Shown: in pieces, positions 61,812 to 64,000 of the stretch
Position numbering within the stretch: the first letter of the stretch is position 1
Layout of the letters: each line of letters opens with the position of its first letter
Assembly (NCBI GenBank): GCA_023460535.1
Contig: JAEWPV010000016.1
Coordinates: forward strand, 124,001-188,000
DNA: 64,000 nt
From: Bacillota bacterium
GTDB lineage: Bacteria > Bacillota > Clostridia > Oscillospirales > Ruminococcaceae
Direction: 5' to 3'
The notes under the pieces: model-generated
The model's input: only the letters and a program-made list of their open reading frames with translations
Told to the model about the DNA's origin: nothing
Databases searched by the model: none
Position numbers and translations under genes: made by a program

Positions 61812-62828
61812 ATGGTTACAATCAGAGATATCTCCGCAGCATGCGGCGTTTCGGTTGCTACGGTGAGCAAAGCGCTCAATGGCTACAGCGATGTCAGCAA
61901 AGCGACCAGAGACCTTGTGTGCAAAACGGCGGAGCAGATGGGATACTTCCCAAACTCGCAGGCGCGTGCCCTAAAAACCAACCGTACATATAATCTGGGC
62001 GTTCTGTTTGTCGATGATGCCCAAAGCGGCTTAACCCATGCGTACTTTGCGCAGGTTTTGGATAGCTTTAAGGTCGAAGCCGAGAGCCGGGGCTATGATA
62101 TTACGTTTATCAGCCACAACATCGGCAATAAAAGCATGTCTTATCTGGAGCACTGCCTGTACCGCAAGGTGGACGGCGTGGTGGTTGCGTGTGTGGAGTT
62201 TTCACATCCGGCGGTAATCGAACTGGTTAACAGCGATATCCCGCTTGTTACCATCGACCATGTGTTCAACAACAGAACATCGATTGTCTCTGCCAACCGA
62301 AACGGCATTCGCGAGCTGATTGAGCACGCGTATTCCAAGGGTCACCGCAAAATCGCTTATGTTCACGGCAGAAAAAGTACCGTGACCGAAAGCCGGCTTG
62401 GCAGCTTTTACAAAACCATGGCGGACCTAAACCTGAGGGTGCCGTTTGAATACCTGCAGGAAGGCGCCTACCAAGAGCCTGAGGCAACGCGGGAGGCGAC
62501 AAAACGGCTGTTAAACATCCCCGATCGCCCGACCTGCATCCTGTTCCCGGACGATTATGCCGCGATTGGCGGCCTTAATGCAATCGAAGAGTCCGGTCTT
62601 AATGTCCCCGGCGACGTATCCGTTATGGGGTATGACGGGCTGTATATTTCGCAGGTGCTAAAGCCTACGCTCACCACCTTTAAGCAGGACACAAAACGTC
62701 TTGGCAAGGAAGCGGCGGTGCAGCTGATACAGCTCATCGAACATCCGGTAACTACCCTTACCGAAAGGGTTGTTATATATGGCAAATTTCTTGAAGGCGC
62801 ATCGGTCAAAAATCTTATCGAAGAATGA
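61812..62828 (+). CDS. LacI-family transcriptional regulator
   Basis: A 338-residue regulator. The N-terminal helix-turn-helix and hinge are complete (VTIRDISAACGVSVATVSKALNGYSDVSKATRDLVCKTAEQMGYFPNSQARALKTNRT). The rest is a periplasmic-binding-protein-like sugar sensor (NLGVLFVDD, KVDGVVVACVE, DIPLVTIDH, GHRKIAYVHG, CILFPDDYAAIGGLNA, VSVMGYDGLYISQVLKPTLTTF). ATG 61812 starts the domain; the open frame upstream (from 61749) lies over the promoter and operator and is not coding. It probably represses itself and the sugar importer whose binding protein starts 70 bases after its stop. The inducer is unknown. Confidence 0.93.
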   Translation: MVTIRDISAACGVSVATVSKALNGYSDVSKATRDLVCKTAEQMGYFPNSQARALKTNRTYNLGVLFVDDAQSGLTHAYFAQVLDSFKVEAESRGYDITFISHNIGNKSMSYLEHCLYRKVDGVVVACVEFSHPAVIELVNSDIPLVTIDHVFNNRTSIVSANRNGIRELIEHAYSKGHRKIAYVHGRKSTVTESRLGSFYKTMADLNLRVPFEYLQEGAYQEPEATREATKRLLNIPDRPTCILFPDDYAAIGGLNAIEESGLNVPGDVSVMGYDGLYISQVLKPTLTTFKQDTKRLGKEAAVQLIQLIEHPVTTLTERVVIYGKFLEGASVKNLIEE

Positions 62829-62898
62829 TTTTTGGCGCTTTTAAGAAGGTTCTATCATTTGGAATCAGAACCCGATTATCGAAGGAGGAAAAACACCA

Positions 62899-64000
62899 AT
62901 GAAAAATGTAACCCGTATCGTATCATTACTGTTAGCGCTTGCTATGGTAATGGCTCTTGGCCTGACCGGTTGTGCTGGCACACCTGCAGCGCCGAGCGCA
63001 GCTCCCTCTGGGGACGCTCCCGCTCCTAGTGATGAGACTCCCGTGGCGGAAGGCGTAACCGATGACCCCAGCGTTAAAACCCTTAACCTGTGGTCGTTCA
63101 CAGACGAAATCCCCAAAATGATGACGAAGTTCAAAGAGATTAACCCTGACTTTGCACTCGAAATCAAAGAGACCATCGTTGCTACCACCGACGGTGCGTA
63201 TCAGCCCGCTCTGGATGCTGCTCTTGCAGCCGGCGGCGCAGATGCTCCTGACATCTATGCGGCGGAAGCGGCTTTCATTCTGAAGTATTCGCAGGGCGAT
63301 GCGTCTCAGTACGCGGCTGCCTATAAGGATCTTGGCATCGATGTAGATGCGAAGCTCGCTGAGGCTGACATTGCCAAGTATACCGTAGAAATCGGTACCA
63401 GAGGCGATGGCAAGCTCGTAGGTCTTGGCTATCAGGCAACCGGCGGTGCGTTCATCTATCGCCGTTCTATCGCCAATGACGTTTGGGGTACCGACGACCC
63501 CGCTACAATCAAAGACAAGGTTGGTCCCGGCTGGGATAAGTTCTTCGCTGCTGCCGCTGACCTTAAGGCTAAGGGCTACGGCATCATCTCCGGCGACGGC
63601 GACCTCTGGCATGCAGTTGAGAACAGCTCCGAAAAGGGCTGGATCGTTGACGACAAGCTGTACATTGACCCTGCTCGTGAAGCGTTCATGGATCAGTCCA
63701 AGATGCTGAAGGACAAGGGCTACCACAACGACACCATTGACTGGCAGGATGCTTGGTTTGGCGACTTTAAAGATGCCAATGCACAGAAGACCTTTGGCTT
63801 CTTTGGTCCCGCATGGCTGATTAACTACGTAATGGCTGGCAACTCCGGCGGCACAAAAGCCGGCGAAGGCACCTTCGGCGACTGGGCCATCTGCGAGCCT
63901 CCGGCTGGCTTCTTCTGGGGCGGCACATGGGTTCTTGCGAACAAGGACACCAAGATTCCCGCTTCTGTAGGCAAGATCATCGAGTGGATTACACTTGACA
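62899..64000 (+). CDS. Sugar-binding lipoprotein of ABC transporter (partial)
   Basis: An extracellular solute-binding protein cut by the window end; 367 codons are present. It has a lipoprotein signal with lipobox LTGC (Cys25), an Ala/Pro/Ser-rich linker, then the domain starting KTLNLWSFTDEIPKMMTKFKEINPDF. GGADAPDIYAAEAAFILKY, the GYQATGGAFIYRRSIAND segment and FFGPAWLINYVMAG are typical of carbohydrate-binding CUT1 proteins. GAAGGAGG precedes ATG 62899. It follows the LacI-family gene in the same transcript; permeases are expected beyond 64 kb. Codon choice suggests high expression. Confidence 0.92.
   Translation, partial: MKNVTRIVSLLLALAMVMALGLTGCAGTPAAPSAAPSGDAPAPSDETPVAEGVTDDPSVKTLNLWSFTDEIPKMMTKFKEINPDFALEIKETIVATTDGAYQPALDAALAAGGADAPDIYAAEAAFILKYSQGDASQYAAAYKDLGIDVDAKLAEADIAKYTVEIGTRGDGKLVGLGYQATGGAFIYRRSIANDVWGTDDPATIKDKVGPGWDKFFAAAADLKAKGYGIISGDGDLWHAVENSSEKGWIVDDKLYIDPAREAFMDQSKMLKDKGYHNDTIDWQDAWFGDFKDANAQKTFGFFGPAWLINYVMAGNSGGTKAGEGTFGDWAICEPPAGFFWGGTWVLANKDTKIPASVGKIIEWITLD

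Overview
The window looks like chromosome of a low-to-mid GC, probably spore-forming, anaerobic Clostridia, most like the Oscillospiraceae/Ruminococcaceae. This is a judgement from gene content and protein style: a BofC-like protein, a BclA-like surface domain, class B sortases with an NPxTG-type substrate, YitT, DUF4358 and DUF4830 proteins, a bacteriohemerythrin and MsmX-dependent sugar importers. No rRNA, tRNA, CRISPR array, phage or insertion sequence was seen. Sigma-A promoters and rho-independent terminators are easy to read, so many transcription units can be drawn.

Layout. 0-2.7 kb: a MerR regulator with its 19-bp-spacer promoter, a DUF6062 protein, then a gene-poor stretch with a dense cluster of DnaA-box-like 9-mers. 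2.9-9 kb: rlmB, a large protein with a degenerate P-type ATPase core, and an EF-G paralogue. 9.2-14 kb: a small membrane protein and a YtrA-type GntR/ABC transporter operon with a clear operator. 14-18.5 kb: YitT, an ECF sigma factor with a membrane beta-propeller partner, and a BofC-like protein. 18.8-23.3 kb: a class A penicillin-binding protein, a lipoprotein and an abundant-looking secreted protein ending in NPNTG. 23.4 kb: a 22-codon ORF that looks like the two ends of a deleted dehydrogenase. 23.7-31.2 kb: an AEC transporter, then a minus-strand locus (FadR-type regulator, sugar ABC importer without ATPase, split transketolase, cupin). 31.6-36.2 kb: gap, a soluble kinase-like protein lacking the phospho-acceptor His, and pyrG. 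36.3-39.8 kb: three consecutive class B sortases, two of them apparent lipoproteins. 40.5-43.4 kb: DUF4830, a pseudouridine synthase and the MsmX/UgpC ATPase. 43.5-44.8 kb: a BclA-like protein, two tandem cloverleaf-like palindromic modules and a bacteriohemerythrin. 45-51.4 kb: a long-form PRPP synthetase, a PAS-GGDEF-EAL protein, CorA, uridine phosphorylase and a YgjP-like metallopeptidase. 51.6-61.2 kb: a MacB/FtsX-like ABC pair, an unknown protein, mscL, an HD hydrolase, a solitary N6-adenine methyltransferase with an N-terminal HTH, and an alpha/beta hydrolase. 61.3-64 kb: a LacI-family regulator with three operator palindromes and the start of a sugar-binding lipoprotein that runs off the window.

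How parts fit together. Both sugar-binding-protein loci lack an ATPase gene here, and an MsmX-type ATPase is encoded in the same window. The sortases and the NPNTG protein plausibly form an enzyme/substrate set. The most unusual signals are the paired cloverleaf modules at 44.1-44.26 kb, whose arms covary between copies, the lipoprotein-anchored sortases, and the DnaA-box cluster at 2.05-2.22 kb with no dnaA beside it.
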